Positions 24,636 through 37,765 of a stretch of DNA of 64,000 bases are shown here, piece after piece (position 1 is the stretch's first letter; each line of letters opens with the position of its first letter). The stretch comes from Strongyloides papillosus (Eukaryota > Nematoda > Chromadorea > Rhabditida > Strongyloididae). The position numbers and the translations under genes are program-made. The notes beneath the pieces are model-generated. The model was not told where the DNA came from and ran no database searches. It saw only the letters and a program-made list of their open reading frames with translations. Where the stretch lies: the NCBI GenBank assembly GCA_005656395.1, contig SRSI01000010.1, positions 2,108,001-2,172,000 on the forward strand, in the 5' to 3' direction.

Positions 24636-25050
24636 ATAAATAAAAAACAATTAGAATAATACTTAATAAGTCTTAAAAAATTAACAATATTACGAAAGAC
24701 GAAAATAGATATTTGAATGACTAGTTTAATAATATAACAATGAATATCTTTTGGGATGTGGAAATGTGCTTACTTTTGTAAGACATTCCATCCGAGAGCA
24801 ATTTATGCTTCAATATTTTCCCAACACGATTGTAGAAAAAATAACACTCATTCTATATGATTTTTTTTGAAAAATACGTTTTTGTGCCTGCACATCATAA
24901 TGGGTGGAGTGTACGTTCCGCAGAATGGTGCATTTACGTAATAAAGTACTCGATAAAGTTATGAGAAAAGTATTTATTTATTCTGAGGCAGAAAATCACA
25001 ATAACATAATACAAAGTTTCAGATCACAAATAAAAAAATTATCTTATTAT
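24636..25050. other. Upstream region of eEF1A
   Basis: This separates eEF1A from the TMEM256-like gene on the same strand. A less AT-rich island at about 24880-24960 contains short GC-containing words unusual for intergenic DNA here (for example near 24900-24945). It may be core promoter of a highly expressed gene, or an untranslated first exon. Confidence 0.45.
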
Positions 25051-25618
25051 TTATAAAAGAAAAGATAACCAGCCAAAAATTAAACAAAATCCTCCATATG
25101 GTGTGAGTGGAGCAAGAGTTCTATCGTTTTTCATTGCAATATGATAACATGATCCACAGAATAGAATCATTCCCACACCAAATAATCCTCCTGTTACAAG
25201 TGGGTAACGAGCTTGTGGTGAAAGTAAGAGTGCCACTGAATGAATTAAGTGATATTTAGATGCTGTTTCAAAGGTTCTTTTATTCGCTTCAGTTACATTA
25301 CTTCCTTCTTTCATTAATGCTAGAAAAATTATCGATTATTAATTATGTTTCTCCCTTACAATGCGATCCATATGCGGCAAGTACTATTGCAGCTGCACCA
25401 GATAAGCCTGCAAATCTTACAAAAGGATGTGTCATTGGCAATATATCTCTTTGAGTAAAGGAATTTTCAGTAGGAAGAGGAAGGTGCTTTCTTTTTGGAA
25501 AGCTTATTTGAATAGATGGAATATGATCTACGATGGGTTTGATGTATGTTAATGTCTTATCAAGATAATATGTCATTATTAATACAAACAATAACTGTAA
25601 AAGTATATTAGATTGCAA
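25051..25618 (-). CDS. TMEM256 / DUF423-family membrane protein
   Basis: This small multi-pass membrane family is found in bacteria and eukaryotes; its function is not established. Exons are 25360-25618 and 25051-25319, with a 40-nt intron (GTAAGG donor, TTTTTCTAG acceptor). The family core starts at FVRFAGLSGAAAIVLAAYGSH and continues with FETASKYHLIHSVALLLSP, then ITGG/LFGVGMILFCGSCYH, and ends in LTPYGGFCLIFGWL. These are about four membrane helices. The longest frame starts at 25618 (175 aa). A TTTTACAG acceptor at 25595-25596 suggests a start at 25576 (161 aa), which is again 18 nt past the acceptor. Vertebrate members are about 113 aa, so the N-terminal extension here is nematode-specific or partly untranslated. 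Confidence 0.8.
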
Positions 25619-25821
25619 AACTTAAAACGACAAAACACTGTGTGCTTTTTATCATTAATTATGAGGTCGCGAAAAGATTATCTCACGAATGTGCATTAAG
25701 ACGGTTTTATATAAGAAATATTTTATTGGTTGTCAAAATGAAACAATAATAAGCATAAAAATATATTGATTTATGTTTTTTCTTTTTGGATAAATATAAA
25801 TAATGTTCCAATGTATACATG

Positions 25822-28800
25822 CTAAATTTCAATATTACACAAAGAACTCGTGATACTCTTTATCGCTTCGGCTAACTTTATATTATTTGATAACAAAAGA
25901 GCTTCAATACATTCATTCCAAAATTGAATACTAGCATATAACTTTATCGCTAAACTCTTATGAAATATACTTTCTGTTGAAAGTTGGTCAGCAAATTTCT
26001 TAATCACTTCTTTAACATCAATTTTGTTATTAGCTTTCGCATAAAGAACACTTTGTAACCAATTTCCTTGTGATTGTAGATGTTTGCATGCGTCTAAACC
26101 ATGATCTATTAAAAATAACATTTGTACACCATCATTAATATGACCGTTTGCTATCATATTCATAGCAACAAGTTTTATAAAGCATTTACAACTTTCAGAA
26201 TCAAAGTTGGTAGATAAAAGACATGCTCGGTATGCATTGAATCGACTATCCTTTTCGGAAGTCATTGCTTTATCTAATAGTAATTGACTAGCTAAATCAT
26301 TTTTACCTAGTACAATTGCCCATTCAATATTTTTCTCAAGTTGTTCTTTTGTGGTACAATCATTAATAAGAATTTTTAATTTTTCTTCTACTACTTTTTT
26401 AAAAATATTTTCAGGCCAAAATAAAAAGAGACATGGTGGGAGTACTTTTTCTGGATGAATACTATTTTCGATAATAGCAAATAACTTTGATGCATCAATA
26501 TCTCCAACAAACTTTAATATAAAAGTGTATGCAGATGATTTATCCATTTTGGATATCTCATTTATAATTTCATCACCAAAATTGTCTTTTAAAAGTTCTT
26601 TAATTTCATTTAGAGTAGTTGGTTCCGATGGGATAACTTTTAATTTCCTTACGAAACCCATATTAAATAAGATAGGTCTATCATCAGATTGTATAACTTT
26701 ACTTTTATTGTTGTAATCAGCCATTTTTATTGTTGAATCAGTAGTTATATATATAGGTATTGTTCCTGATAAATCACAATCAATTACCATGGTTCCTTTG
26801 GTAGCAAAAGAACGTATAATCTTCATACTTCCAACATCCCAGATTGCAATACCATTTGAATGAACAACTGTTAAAGAATTATCACCATATAATTTACAAA
26901 AAATCATTTTTAATATAGGGCCAAAATCATCTATTCTGGCTTCACGACATTTTTTATTATTTAAATCCCATACACCTATTTTATTATTTGTGTCGCCATA
27001 TGCCAATAAATCGTCTTTCCATACCATACATTTAATTTTGCTACTTCCTCTTTTCCAATCAGTACTAACTTCTTTTCCATCTCTTACTTGAAGTCCTTTA
27101 ACTACAACATGGAATAAATGATTTTCATTATCTAAAACAACTAAATTTTCTTTATATATATTCATTTCTTCAGAAATAACGTTCAATTTATGGTGTTTAC
27201 CACTCCATGCCATATCTAAAATCAAAGGACAACTTCTACTCATTCTCCTGAGAAGTTTTAAATTTTTTAAATCCCAAATTTCTAATGGTTCATTTTGAAA
27301 ACACAAAGCAACATAACAATGATAATAAGATACCCTTAACATCCGTATAGGGCTCTCTTCAACTTCACTCCGTAATACTTTTTTAACACCTGTTTGTATA
27401 TCCCATACATACAAATGATTTTTAACATATGCACTTGTAGTCAATGCAGCACTATATGATGCAGATATTATAGAATTTGGTCCATTAAATTCTAAACATT
27501 TAACAGGTGAATTGTGTATTTTAAATTCTTTTAATATTGTAAAATCAAAAGCATCAATTAAAAATATACTACCAGAATTTGTGCCAACAGCAATGATTTG
27601 TTTACCTTTGTATAAATCATTTTCGATATCTACATCATGCATAGATCGAACACGTATAACAGTTGGAGAATGTGATAGTGTTGGAAATTGATTTGATTGT
27701 ATAAGTGATAATTTAAAACAATTATTATGAATTTTTTCATCCAATAAAACAGAATCAGATAAATATTTAGTTCTGTAAATAAACGCTGATTTGGAGTTGG
27801 GTAATGATAGTTGGTAATTTAGTATCTTTCCAGTATTATATACAATTGTTATTGTATTTTCTGTAACATTACACATATCTGCTGATATAATTTTATTCTT
27901 TGGATTTGGTCTAGAAGATTCTGAGTGACATATTTTTTCATAAGTAAAATATGTCTGATCTTTGTCTTCATCAACAGTTATTTTACCAACTTTAAATGAT
28001 ATCATTCCATCTGAATGAACTAAAAAAAAGGCATCTCTATCGGCACAAGGTAATATTTGTACAAGATTTGTTACATTTTCCCTGTACAAAATTTTATTCG
28101 ATGGGATATCGTAACATAATAATTCATTGTATGTTGAAACAAAAATAATATTTGGATATGCTCTATGGCATTTCATATTTAAAATAACACATTCTTGATT
28201 ACCATTTGAGGGAAATATAGAAATTACATTGGGATTACCCTGTGGTTTTCTGTCAACGAAAACATTTTTTAATTGTAAAATTTCATAACCTATTGTTGTA
28301 AAATAAAAACATCCATTTTCAAAGAAATCTTGAACGATTTTAAATATTTTTTGAGAAAATTTATACTCCCAAACAATCTCACCATTATCTGTATTCCAAA
28401 GAACTAATATATCTGTTGAATGAATTGTTAATAGAAAATCTCTATTAGCTTCTTGCCATACTAACCACTGTAAATCTTTAACAGTTGTATTAGTATATTT
28501 AAACTTAGAAATTGGTGATGCTGCAAATACATCCCATACAATAATTTGCCCTGTAATATCAGTTGTAACTAATTTTGGATCAACCTCATTTTGTCTTATA
28601 AATGATTGTTCAGGACTCCATGATACAAGATTAACAGCAGATGTATGTTCATCAAGAACCTGTAACAATTTCGTCGTATGAATATCAAGAATTGTTATCA
28701 ATGACTGTGTTCCCAAAGCAATAAGACCCTTATTATTTCTATAATAATTATTATTACTAAACGTATAGTATTTTCAAAACATACATTGATATAGCATCTT

Positions 28801-28840
28801 TATTTGATGGATGTAATGATCCGCTTATTGCACTAGGCAT
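25822..28840 (-). CDS. wdr11: WDR11-like WD-repeat protein
   Basis: WDR11 works with FAM91A1 to tether AP-1 vesicles at the trans-Golgi network. Exon 1 is 28785-28840 and exon 2 is 25822-28738, with a 46-nt intron (GTATGT donor, ATTATAG acceptor), giving 990 aa. The start matches the family pattern: a short leader, then KGLIALGTQSLITILDIHTTKLLQVLDEH, and TDITGQIIVWDV. Two WD beta-propellers can be followed (for example FKIHNSPVKCLEFNG, VKKVLRSEVEESPIRMLRVSYYHCYVALCF, LEIWDLKNLKLLRRM, IGVWDLNNKKCREA). A helical C-terminal solenoid follows from about residue 740. Human WDR11 is longer (about 1220 aa), so the tail is shortened. TMEM256-like follows 203 bp downstream. Confidence 0.85.
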
Positions 28841-30016
28841 ATTAGATTTTTATATTTTGTATGGTCACGTCAAATTTAAAAAATTTTTTGTTAGTATTAA
28901 ACGTGTCAAGTCAGTATAGTGTGCTTACAAAACAAAGTTTGTACTGCAATCACCAATTTTACAATAAAATTATTAAAAATCTATTGTACTTTAGGTTAAT
29001 TTAACTATATCACAATAAATATAAGGACTAATTTTCAATATTTAGATGGTTATGTTAAAATAGGTATTAAAAAAATAAAAAGATAGTTATTAGAATTTTT
29101 AAAAGTTAATCTAGAGCAAGATATCGAGCTAAGTGTGTATTGTGCATGGGGTTTGTTCAATTGGAAATGTGTGTTTCTACATAACTGTTGTAATTGGTGA
29201 AATTACAAATAACTTTTTTTGAATAAAAAAATGTTTTAATAAAGATTTTTTTTTTAATGATAAACTATAATGGATATTTTTATTATTATAAGATTATTTA
29301 TGATGGCAACCCCGACCCCCTTTTTCCCATCTTTCCAGTCCTTTTTTGCCCCTTCTTCACACGCCCATCTTTTCCAAAAGTACTTGCCTTACTTAACAAC
29401 CTAAAAGAAATTACATAACTTGGGATGGAAGCTTTTGAATCATGATATAATATATAGGTCAGTTTGGCTTATTTCATAATTATTATTACTAATATATCTT
29501 CAAGAAAGCTATCTATCAAATTAAGATCAACAGGTTGACTTAAAAACTCTTACACACATCAACAAAAGGCACAAATGTTGTTAAAGTCATCAGCTTTTAG
29601 ACAGATACCATTGGTTAAAGTGCACTCAAATTTATAATTATGCTTAATATTAAATGCCATCCAGTATTCTGTCACATCATAAAACACAACATCTAAATAT
29701 AAGATTCACTTTTAGCACTTTATTTCATTCATTCTTCGACAATTATCATCATTATATTTGAGACTCTTAACATGTTCCTTTTTAAAATTGCCTCATTCTT
29801 CTTTTGAAAGTATCTTTCTTTTCGTCATATAAATCAAATATTCGTTTTACACCTGTTTCACGAATTATGAGGATGATCTGTTTCATTCATTACTTTATAG
29901 TGTTATAACTTCTTAATTGATAGATTGGGCGTTTAAAATAACTAATAGTAGAAAAGATTTGTTTTATTATATTTTATTCTTCTGTTGTTTATTATCTCTA
30001 TAGAAAATTTTTAAAA
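28841..30016. other. Intergenic region with a C/T-rich tract
   Basis: Divergent upstream regions of WDR11 and the secreted protein gene. The notable element is an unusually GC-containing, almost pure pyrimidine tract at about 29308-29377. The rest is AT-rich with no gene or RNA recognised. Confidence 0.5.
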
Positions 30017-30625
30017 ATGAATTTTCTAGTATTGTTTTTTAGTTCTTTATTTTTTTTAACATTAATTTCTGGAGAATCAAAATATTCTAACTTATCTATT
30101 TGTTTACCTTATCAAGCATGTAGAGGTCAGGTAAAACTTTTTCATATTCTTGAAAATTCACTAGAAACAACAACATTAACGAATAATGTTATTGAAGGAT
30201 CTGGTGAAGGATCAGGAGAAAATTTTCCTTTTTATGATGAATTTGTTGAACCATTAACAAAATTTAACTATGAAGGAAGTTCTGAAATTAATGACACACC
30301 TATTTGTCGATGTCCTGAAACTGAAGACACTGATGAAGGATATGAAGAATCTTGTAATTATGACGAGAAGTCAAGAGTTATGAATATTGATAAATCAGTA
30401 CAATTGAGTTTCTGTGAACCTATAAAAAAACTTTACCCTTCAGAATGTTTTGGCCGAAGAAATGTACTTAGAGTTATTGGTGAAGTTCATGAAAGTGGAG
30501 AAACATTAACTTCTGTGGCAGATTCAGTTATATTTTGTCATTGCAAGTCGGAAACTTTTACAAGAATAGCTATAGAACCATGGCCTGGTTTGGGAGGATA
30601 TTCATTTACCTATAAATGTTTATAA
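30017..30625 (+). CDS. Secreted cysteine-containing protein with SGEGSGE (glycosaminoglycan-site-like) motif
   Basis: This is a single exon of 202 aa. An N-terminal signal peptide is clear (MNFLVLFFSSLFFLTLISG). The mature part has about ten cysteines in loose pairs: ICLPYQAC, ICRCPE, SCNYD, FCEP, ECFG, FCHC and a terminal KCL. An acidic linker contains IEGSGEGSGE at about residues 59-68. Acid-flanked Ser-Gly repeats of this kind are the known attachment pattern for chondroitin chains in C. elegans chondroitin proteoglycans; use of the site here is inference. The cysteine module resembles small extracellular nematode proteins, but I do not recognise a named family. The start is the first ATG after an AT-rich leader. 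Confidence 0.75.
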   Translation: MNFLVLFFSSLFFLTLISGESKYSNLSICLPYQACRGQVKLFHILENSLETTTLTNNVIEGSGEGSGENFPFYDEFVEPLTKFNYEGSSEINDTPICRCPETEDTDEGYEESCNYDEKSRVMNIDKSVQLSFCEPIKKLYPSECFGRRNVLRVIGEVHESGETLTSVADSVIFCHCKSETFTRIAIEPWPGLGGYSFTYKCL

Positions 30626-31014
30626 TTGTACCATGAATAAGACGGTGAAATATAACACTCAATTTTTTCATCAAAAATAATATTATCTTTGAGAATATTC
30701 TTTCAAAACTGCCATAGTTTAAAACATTGTAAATATTTTACAATCTAATAAATTGCTACTTATTAATCATTTATTTTATTAAGATGATTTATAAAACTAG
30801 AGATTATTTAATATATTTAATTTTAAACAAATTACATTTCAAAGAAATGTTTATCGTTAATATTTTTTTATATGAAACATTAATACATTAAAAATATTAA
30901 TCAACAAAAATGTTTATCCACTTTAATTTAAAAATATAATATTTTGTTTAATATCTAAATTCATTTACTGATGAGTTATCTAGTGATAAAAATATAGGCA
31001 AGAAAAAAAATACA
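30626..31014. other. Convergent 3' flanks, no gene seen
   Basis: AT-rich spacer between the stops of the secreted protein (+) and the RhoGAP gene (-). It holds only polyadenylation-like hexamers. Confidence 0.5.
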
Positions 31015-34000
31015 TTATTGAGCATTAATTGTTGATAACATATCTCTACTAACATAAATAGTATCAATGGATGCTGGTTTAGAATCATTGTTTTGAAATG
31101 CACTGCGAAGACTTGTTACGCTCCAGTTTACCTCAAGGGGACTTAACTGAATTTCGGGTGCAGCACGTGGGGGTGGCCGACGTAATGGTTTATGAGCAGT
31201 GATAGATGAAATTTGAACTGGTGGCGGTGAAGTGATTGTAGACGTAAGTGAATTATTTGCTTTGTTAGACAAATCCTGTCCTTTCCATGCAGTATCATTA
31301 TTCATTGATGACATTTTTGTTAGCAACATTGGTTCATTTAAAGGTAATTCTTTAAATTTATAATTAGATGTAATATCAGATGTTCTTGGTTGGAATGAAT
31401 TTCTGTTAACTGATGATTTCCAATTTAATGAATTTGCTTGACCAATAGGTTTCTTTGAATAGGAAGATTTATTTGTTGTTGATGAAGATGAGATAGATGA
31501 TGAAGAGTAACCATCATCTTTTCCTGTGCACGTTATAGAATTGGGTCTTGATTCTGTTAATGTTTTAGTAGAATCTGATGAATCAATTTTCTGATGTTTA
31601 TATACTGAATAGTATCCTCTACTATCACGGAATTTTGACGAAGGTAAATTATTAAGAACATGAGAATTTGTAGCTTCAGAATCAAATTTATAATTTGTTT
31701 TTATTGGTGAAATCACCCTACTTCCTGATGAGAAAATATCATTTTTAATTTGAATTTCTGGAGAAGATAAAATGGAACTTGAGTTAGAAGAATCGCATGG
31801 TCCAATATTAATGAATCTTTTAGTACTATGATCAAAAGTAATTGTTCTTGATATCGGTGATAAATCACGTAAATCATTCTCAACAGACGCAAGAGATGAT
31901 TTAAATGATAAAGGAGAATGTGAAATCTGATGATTGTTGCAATTTGGCTCTCCTGGTGATGCTCTATGTAAGTGTGATCTCCATTGATATTTGTTTGTTA
32001 TTGAAAAATCTCTTGTTTTTTGAGAATTTTCTCTAGAAACAACTGGTGTCCTTTCATCGTCAAGATTATTTTTATTTTTTCTGATTTCTGTTATGGTAGC
32101 GCAGTTAGAAGAAGGTATCTCCTCAATGTGTATTCTAGTAGGTGAATCACATGTTGTTACTGAAGCATCTGAAAATGGTGACTCTAATAGCAATAATGAA
32201 TCAGGGGTAATAGATCTTCTTTGATTTTCACTGTCATCAGATAATCCAGAATCAGTAGATTGAGCTAACTTTTGAGGAAGTAAAGGTCCATCTTCCGTGA
32301 AATCATTAAATAACTCTGGTGTGTTTTTTATTAAAAATTCTGCTAATTTAGGGACATTTTGTCCAGCATTCAGAGAATCACCTTAAAACAAAACGAATAT
32401 TAATAAAAATTTCAATGTAATACAACAAAATCTTGTACTAAAATCAGCTGGTTTGAAGGACGAATAAAGTAATAAAACTAAATACTAGGTTAATGCGACC
32501 TTCATATAATGTCAACAATAGTTTCATCAAATAACTTTAATAAAGATTGTTGCGGTATTTGTAAAAAAACTTACTATCATTCCATAATAATCCTGGTGCG
32601 ATACATACAGCCAATGATTCTACATTCATTTTAGTGTTGGGTGACAAAGCTATTCGACGTAACAAACGAAGTACAGATCGTAAGAGAACAGAATGTGATG
32701 GTGGAAGAAGTTTTAGGAGATTTCTGCAAGAATTTAACCGTTTTTCGTGATTTTTTTCGGTAACAACTTCCATCCAAAGATGGTAATTTCCATTTAAAAG
32801 AAGATTTCCCGGAATACTACGTAGGTACTCTTTTAAAAGTGAAGCTGAACAATGAACAGAATGTTGTGTAAAATCAGGGACTTGACCATTATCAAGTTGA
32901 GCTTTTAATTGTTGAACAGTACCCATTTTTGGAGATTTCCTAAAAACACCTTCCGTATTAATACCATGCAAAAAAATATGATCAATCAATGTTAGTATTG
33001 GTTGTGGTGGCATTGATCCTTCCAGTTCTTTTCCAAATAATCTCTTAGATTCTGGTCTACTTAATACTTTTTTCAATTGCGTTTTTAAATAAGATGCAGT
33101 CGTTGATCTAGAGGTAGATGTAATTCTAAGTACCAATCTAACCGTAACTAAAGGACAGACATCTAAATGAGCTAACTGAGATTCGGAAAGTACTGCTCCT
33201 GATTTAGCAGCTACATCCATTAAAACAGCATATACGTTCTCAATACCATTAAAAATTGTTACTCCAGATGCATGTGTCTCAAAACCAAGTTCATAGTTAG
33301 TTGCAACAGGTAAATCAAGTTCTTTAACCAACTCTGCTACAATTTCTGTTGATGATATGCCATTCTGAATTTCTTTCCTTATAATTTGTTGTCTACCTTC
33401 TATTTTAACGGCAATGGAAATTGTTGTTGATTTACTGATTCTTTTACGTAAAATATGTTGATTTAATACCTCAAACCATTCTGCTTTTTCCTTTTCTGAT
33501 GAAAAATGTGCCACATAATTAGAAATTGAATGGGATGATGGGTAACCAATGAGAAAAGAACTAGAACACGATGTTATTGATGAGATCCATATTTTTTCTA
33601 ATAAAACTTTTTCTTTTAATTTATAACTATTCTCTCCTCTAAAATGTATAAATAAATAAAATTATATTTGTATATTTTAGATAAAATAAACATACTTTTG
33701 TTTCGATACTAATAATAAATCATTAAATAGAAATAAATATCTATGGTGCGTCAGCAAATCAGATATTGAAGTAAGCTGTGCTGCTCCCTCTTTAATATAC
33801 CTCCTTTTCATTTGCTGTTTTATTGTATCAGATTTTGAGTAATTAAAATTATTTCCTGAAATGTTATGTGAATCACCAGAAATAGATATATTAGTGGAAT
33901 CGAATTCGAGTGATTGCTTATCCTCTCCACATCTGATTACTAGGGGAGATGACACAGTACAAAATGTTTGTTCGGTGTTTTGGTTGGTGTTTGATGACAA

Positions 34001-35626
34001 ATGTTTATGCAAAAGACGTTTTTGGGCGGCTGGTGATAAACAGTCTGTTGGTTGATATGAATAAGAATTTCTTAAAGTAGGATTTGTAAAATTTAACTGA
34101 GTTAATTGGGCTAGTCGTTGTTGAACTTCAAGTTGATTTTGTTGAAGAGCGTTCTAAAAAAATCAGTTTTTTTCGTTATCAAAGAACTATTAAAGATGTA
34201 GTTTTTAATAGATAAAAAATTTATTAACATCTAGTTACAAATCATGAATAGTATAATGAAATGTTAAAACAAAGTGTTTGTATATTGTTTTGTAAGAAAA
34301 AGATAGAAGAATAATATGTTAGAGTATAGAAGAAAACACTTGTGTTATTATTGAAAGTAACCTTATTGTACAACTTTCTCAGAATGCCATTTACTTAAAT
34401 GAGAATATACATGCAATTGAGAGTAATAATGTCTATTCGGTCACTAGTACAGTGATTATAAGATCTGAGTTCACAGTCGCTTATTATTAAAAGACGTAAC
34501 AAAGACAAAGTTAAACTTTAAATTTGTAGATATATATCAATAGATAGAAATCATTCGATAAAATGAATGACTTAAACAAAAGAATCAACTAAAAATATAA
34601 TTTTTGTCATGAATTTTAATACTAATATATTTGTGTTAAATATATGTTGAATTAAAAATATTAAACAAATATGCGAACAATATTTAAAATTGCTTTCTAA
34701 GTTTTAAATACAACTCAGTTAACCTGACTCATAAAGATAAGTAGAAAAAAAATTGGTCACCCCATTGAGATCAGTTGTCATCATCAAACAAATAATATAT
34801 CTTTTTTTTATTAACACGAAAAAAATTTTAATAATTGAAGAAAATTTATAATAATAAAAGAAAAAAAAACTATTATAAAATCAATTTATAAACAGTAGTA
34901 TAATATGTTAGAAAAAGCATATTTAATTACAATAAAATACATTACATAAATAGACACATTTTATGATAGATATCTAGGTAGTAGAAAAGATTTTAGTTAT
35001 CTCACATTGGTAATTACTATATACTAATAGTATAAAGTCCACGACTCAAAAATAATAGAAAAAAGTGGATCAATTCTAATAGATTTTATGTATCTAACAT
35101 TCTCTCACATCATCTAATGAGTATAACGTAATTTTTGCTAAGAAAATTTTTACATTATCAATTATTTATATTCTATTGTATATTTTAAAGATGAATATTT
35201 TTAAACAAATTCACCCTCATGAGTATTGTTGATATAAAGAGGTATATTATGTAGAAGAAGAATATGGTGCTATGATAGAAACTTTTTACTGTTCTTTCTA
35301 ACAAGTTAGCTAGCTTTAACTTTCTAATTCTATTGTAAGTTTGTTAAATGTAAGAATAAATATATCCTCATTTCAATGTTTAATGTGACAATATATAGCG
35401 ATGAAAAGGCTAGTTTGAAAATAGTAATTGGGTATATAAATTATGTGGTAGGAAATTGTAAATTAAAGTTTTGTGGTGATAGTAATCTAGTAATAAGTAG
35501 AAAACTTACCTTTGTAGTATTTCTTTTCCTAGATGGTAATCGCAGACTTGCTCCAATACGTCCAACGAAATTGACAGTTTGATCAAGAGTTCTTGAAGCA
35601 GACAGAGAGCGTCTTCTTGATGTCAT
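31015..35626 (-). CDS. ARHGAP20-like Rho GTPase-activating protein (PH, RA, RhoGAP)
   Basis: This protein would stimulate GTP hydrolysis by Rho-family GTPases, with a Ras/Rap-binding RA domain linking the two pathways. Four exons were assembled: 35510-35626, 33696-34153, 32575-33638 and 31015-32381. Introns are 1356, 57 and 193 nt and all junctions keep frame, giving 1001 aa. After a Q/L-rich segment comes a PH domain (about 120-255) with TSISDLLTHHRYLFLFNDLLLVSKQK. The RA domain (about 265-365) follows, then RhoGAP (about 385-560) with the arginine finger in GINTEGVFRKSP (R415) and VESLAVCIAPGLLW. The last 400 residues are S/T/P-rich and low in complexity, with a proline-rich RRPPPRAAP near the end. 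Additional 5' exons or exons in the large first intron cannot be excluded. Confidence 0.87.
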
Positions 35627-37765
35627 AATAGAAATTATAAAAAAATAATAATTAAATAAATATAATTTTAGTGAAAATAACTTTTAGTGTTATTTTCGAA
35701 ATAATTTCCTGAAAAAAATATAATAATATAAAGTGGATACAAATATATTTTCCTTTATCTTACATTAATTACTAATTTAATTATGTAAAGAAGATGTGAA
35801 GCATACTTTATAAATGTTCACAGAATCTTATAAAGTTAATTAGTTCATTTAAATTTATGTATATATTTCGATTATTGTAATAAACTAACAAATAATTAAA
35901 TAGAGTTGGCGTTACTTAATACAACTTGAAATAATAATAAATAAATTAAATTAGCATATGTGCGTGATTCAACATCTTATATTGCTAAAACTTAAATATT
36001 CGTGCTCAAATATTAAATATACAATCTATGATGTGCCAAAATAAATGAAATAATTTAAAGTACATTCTTGTGTCATTATAAGAACGGAAAACCTACAAAT
36101 GATATCTTATTTTAGTAGTATTATTAACACATTATCACGTCATATCATGATTTGTAGGGCTATATTAATTCAAAAACTTTTATATAATCATCAGCGCCAA
36201 CTTGTGACTTGAACCATCATTAACATAACTAACTTAATATATAAAAATGGTAGATATCTATATCTATTATCTACAAAATATTGCGGCTGCCAGGTATGAT
36301 GACTTTATTTCATTATCACTGTATATTTTAATATATTCATATATCACAACTCAAAAGAATACCGTTACTTTGACACATTCAGATTATTATAAATTTAATA
36401 TATATCTCTAATATCTCCTTCAATGGCAATTAGAAAATAACAGTACAAAATTCAATTAAATCACGGTCAATGACTTGATAAAATTAATAAACAAAACTTA
36501 AGAGTAGTCCAGTGGTGGTTAAAATATATTTTTATCACAATATCTTTATATATATGATTCAAAGTATCTATATCAAGTAGTGATTATGTATAATATGAAA
36601 TCTATATAATATTACATGAATGTATAATCTTTTTTATTTGAATTCTTCTTATCTAAATTACAATCAAAAATAATATATAATAGTTAGGGGAATAAAAAAA
36701 TTTTTTTTAAACAAATATGACCATATTATAATAAAATAAAATAAACTGCATATATCTCATTCACACATTAATAAAGACAAAATTTTTCTTCTTTTTCAAT
36801 AAATCATAAATGAATCAAAACATAAAATGTCAAAATAATTACCTAAATAAATCATTCAACACATCATCTTATATTAAAACAAAAATTTCCGCTTTCCTGC
36901 TTGCAATCATCATTTAAAATGATTTTAAGAAAAATATAGTAATTAGTTAATATAAAAATTATTTTTTCATACAAATAATATAAGATTTCGTTAATGAAGA
37001 GGAGAAAAAACCAAATACCTATTAGTAATAATGTGGAAGTTACAACTAAAAATTACGAATTAAAATATTTCTGATTGAAACAAGTTATTTATAAATATAA
37101 GAAGGAAGATAATAAAAATATTTAACAAAAAGGAGTGTTAGAGGTTAAACTAGAGGATTAGTTGAAAATTTTACGGTAAATACTTATTTATATAAAAAAT
37201 TTAGGTAATAATCTTTTAATTGATACTTAATTTAAGTAGTAAAAAATTACAATGTCTAAAATGAACCAATTGTAAATCATAACTTAAGAGTTTTGTTAAT
37301 CAAACATTTTTTTATTTTAATTCTTTAACAAAGAATAATTTTAAAGGCATTAAACAATTTTACATTTATGTTTTATATGTATTCTTTAAAAAAATCAACA
37401 TTCATTAAAAAGTAATGGTATTTAAAGTTGAACAAAAACAGTAACGTGATTTTTTTCGAAACACTTTTTTCCAAAGCATACTCATATACTGTAAGTCCAA
37501 ATTTGTAATTATCTACCGTTATTTTTTGTTTTTAAAAAAAATTGGAAGTTAAAAGCTGTGGTAAAACACACATATATACTTTGTTACTTTATAAAATATA
37601 AAAACAACCTGTTTAGCATTTTGTACTCATTTCCAAAAATTTATTTCTCAACGCGATATTTAAAAATCTCATTGAATATTAAGCTGATACAAGTTTTACT
37701 ATATCTTTTCTCTAAAACAGTACAACAAAAGAGGTTAGTAAATTGTTAATATCTACCCTATAAGC
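35627..37765. other. Divergent 2.1-kb upstream region of ARHGAP20-like and heat shock factor genes
   Basis: Very AT-rich throughout. No clear array of nGAAnnTTCn heat-shock elements was seen, only isolated GAATTC/TTCGAA words. No gene, repeat family or RNA was recognised. Confidence 0.5.
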
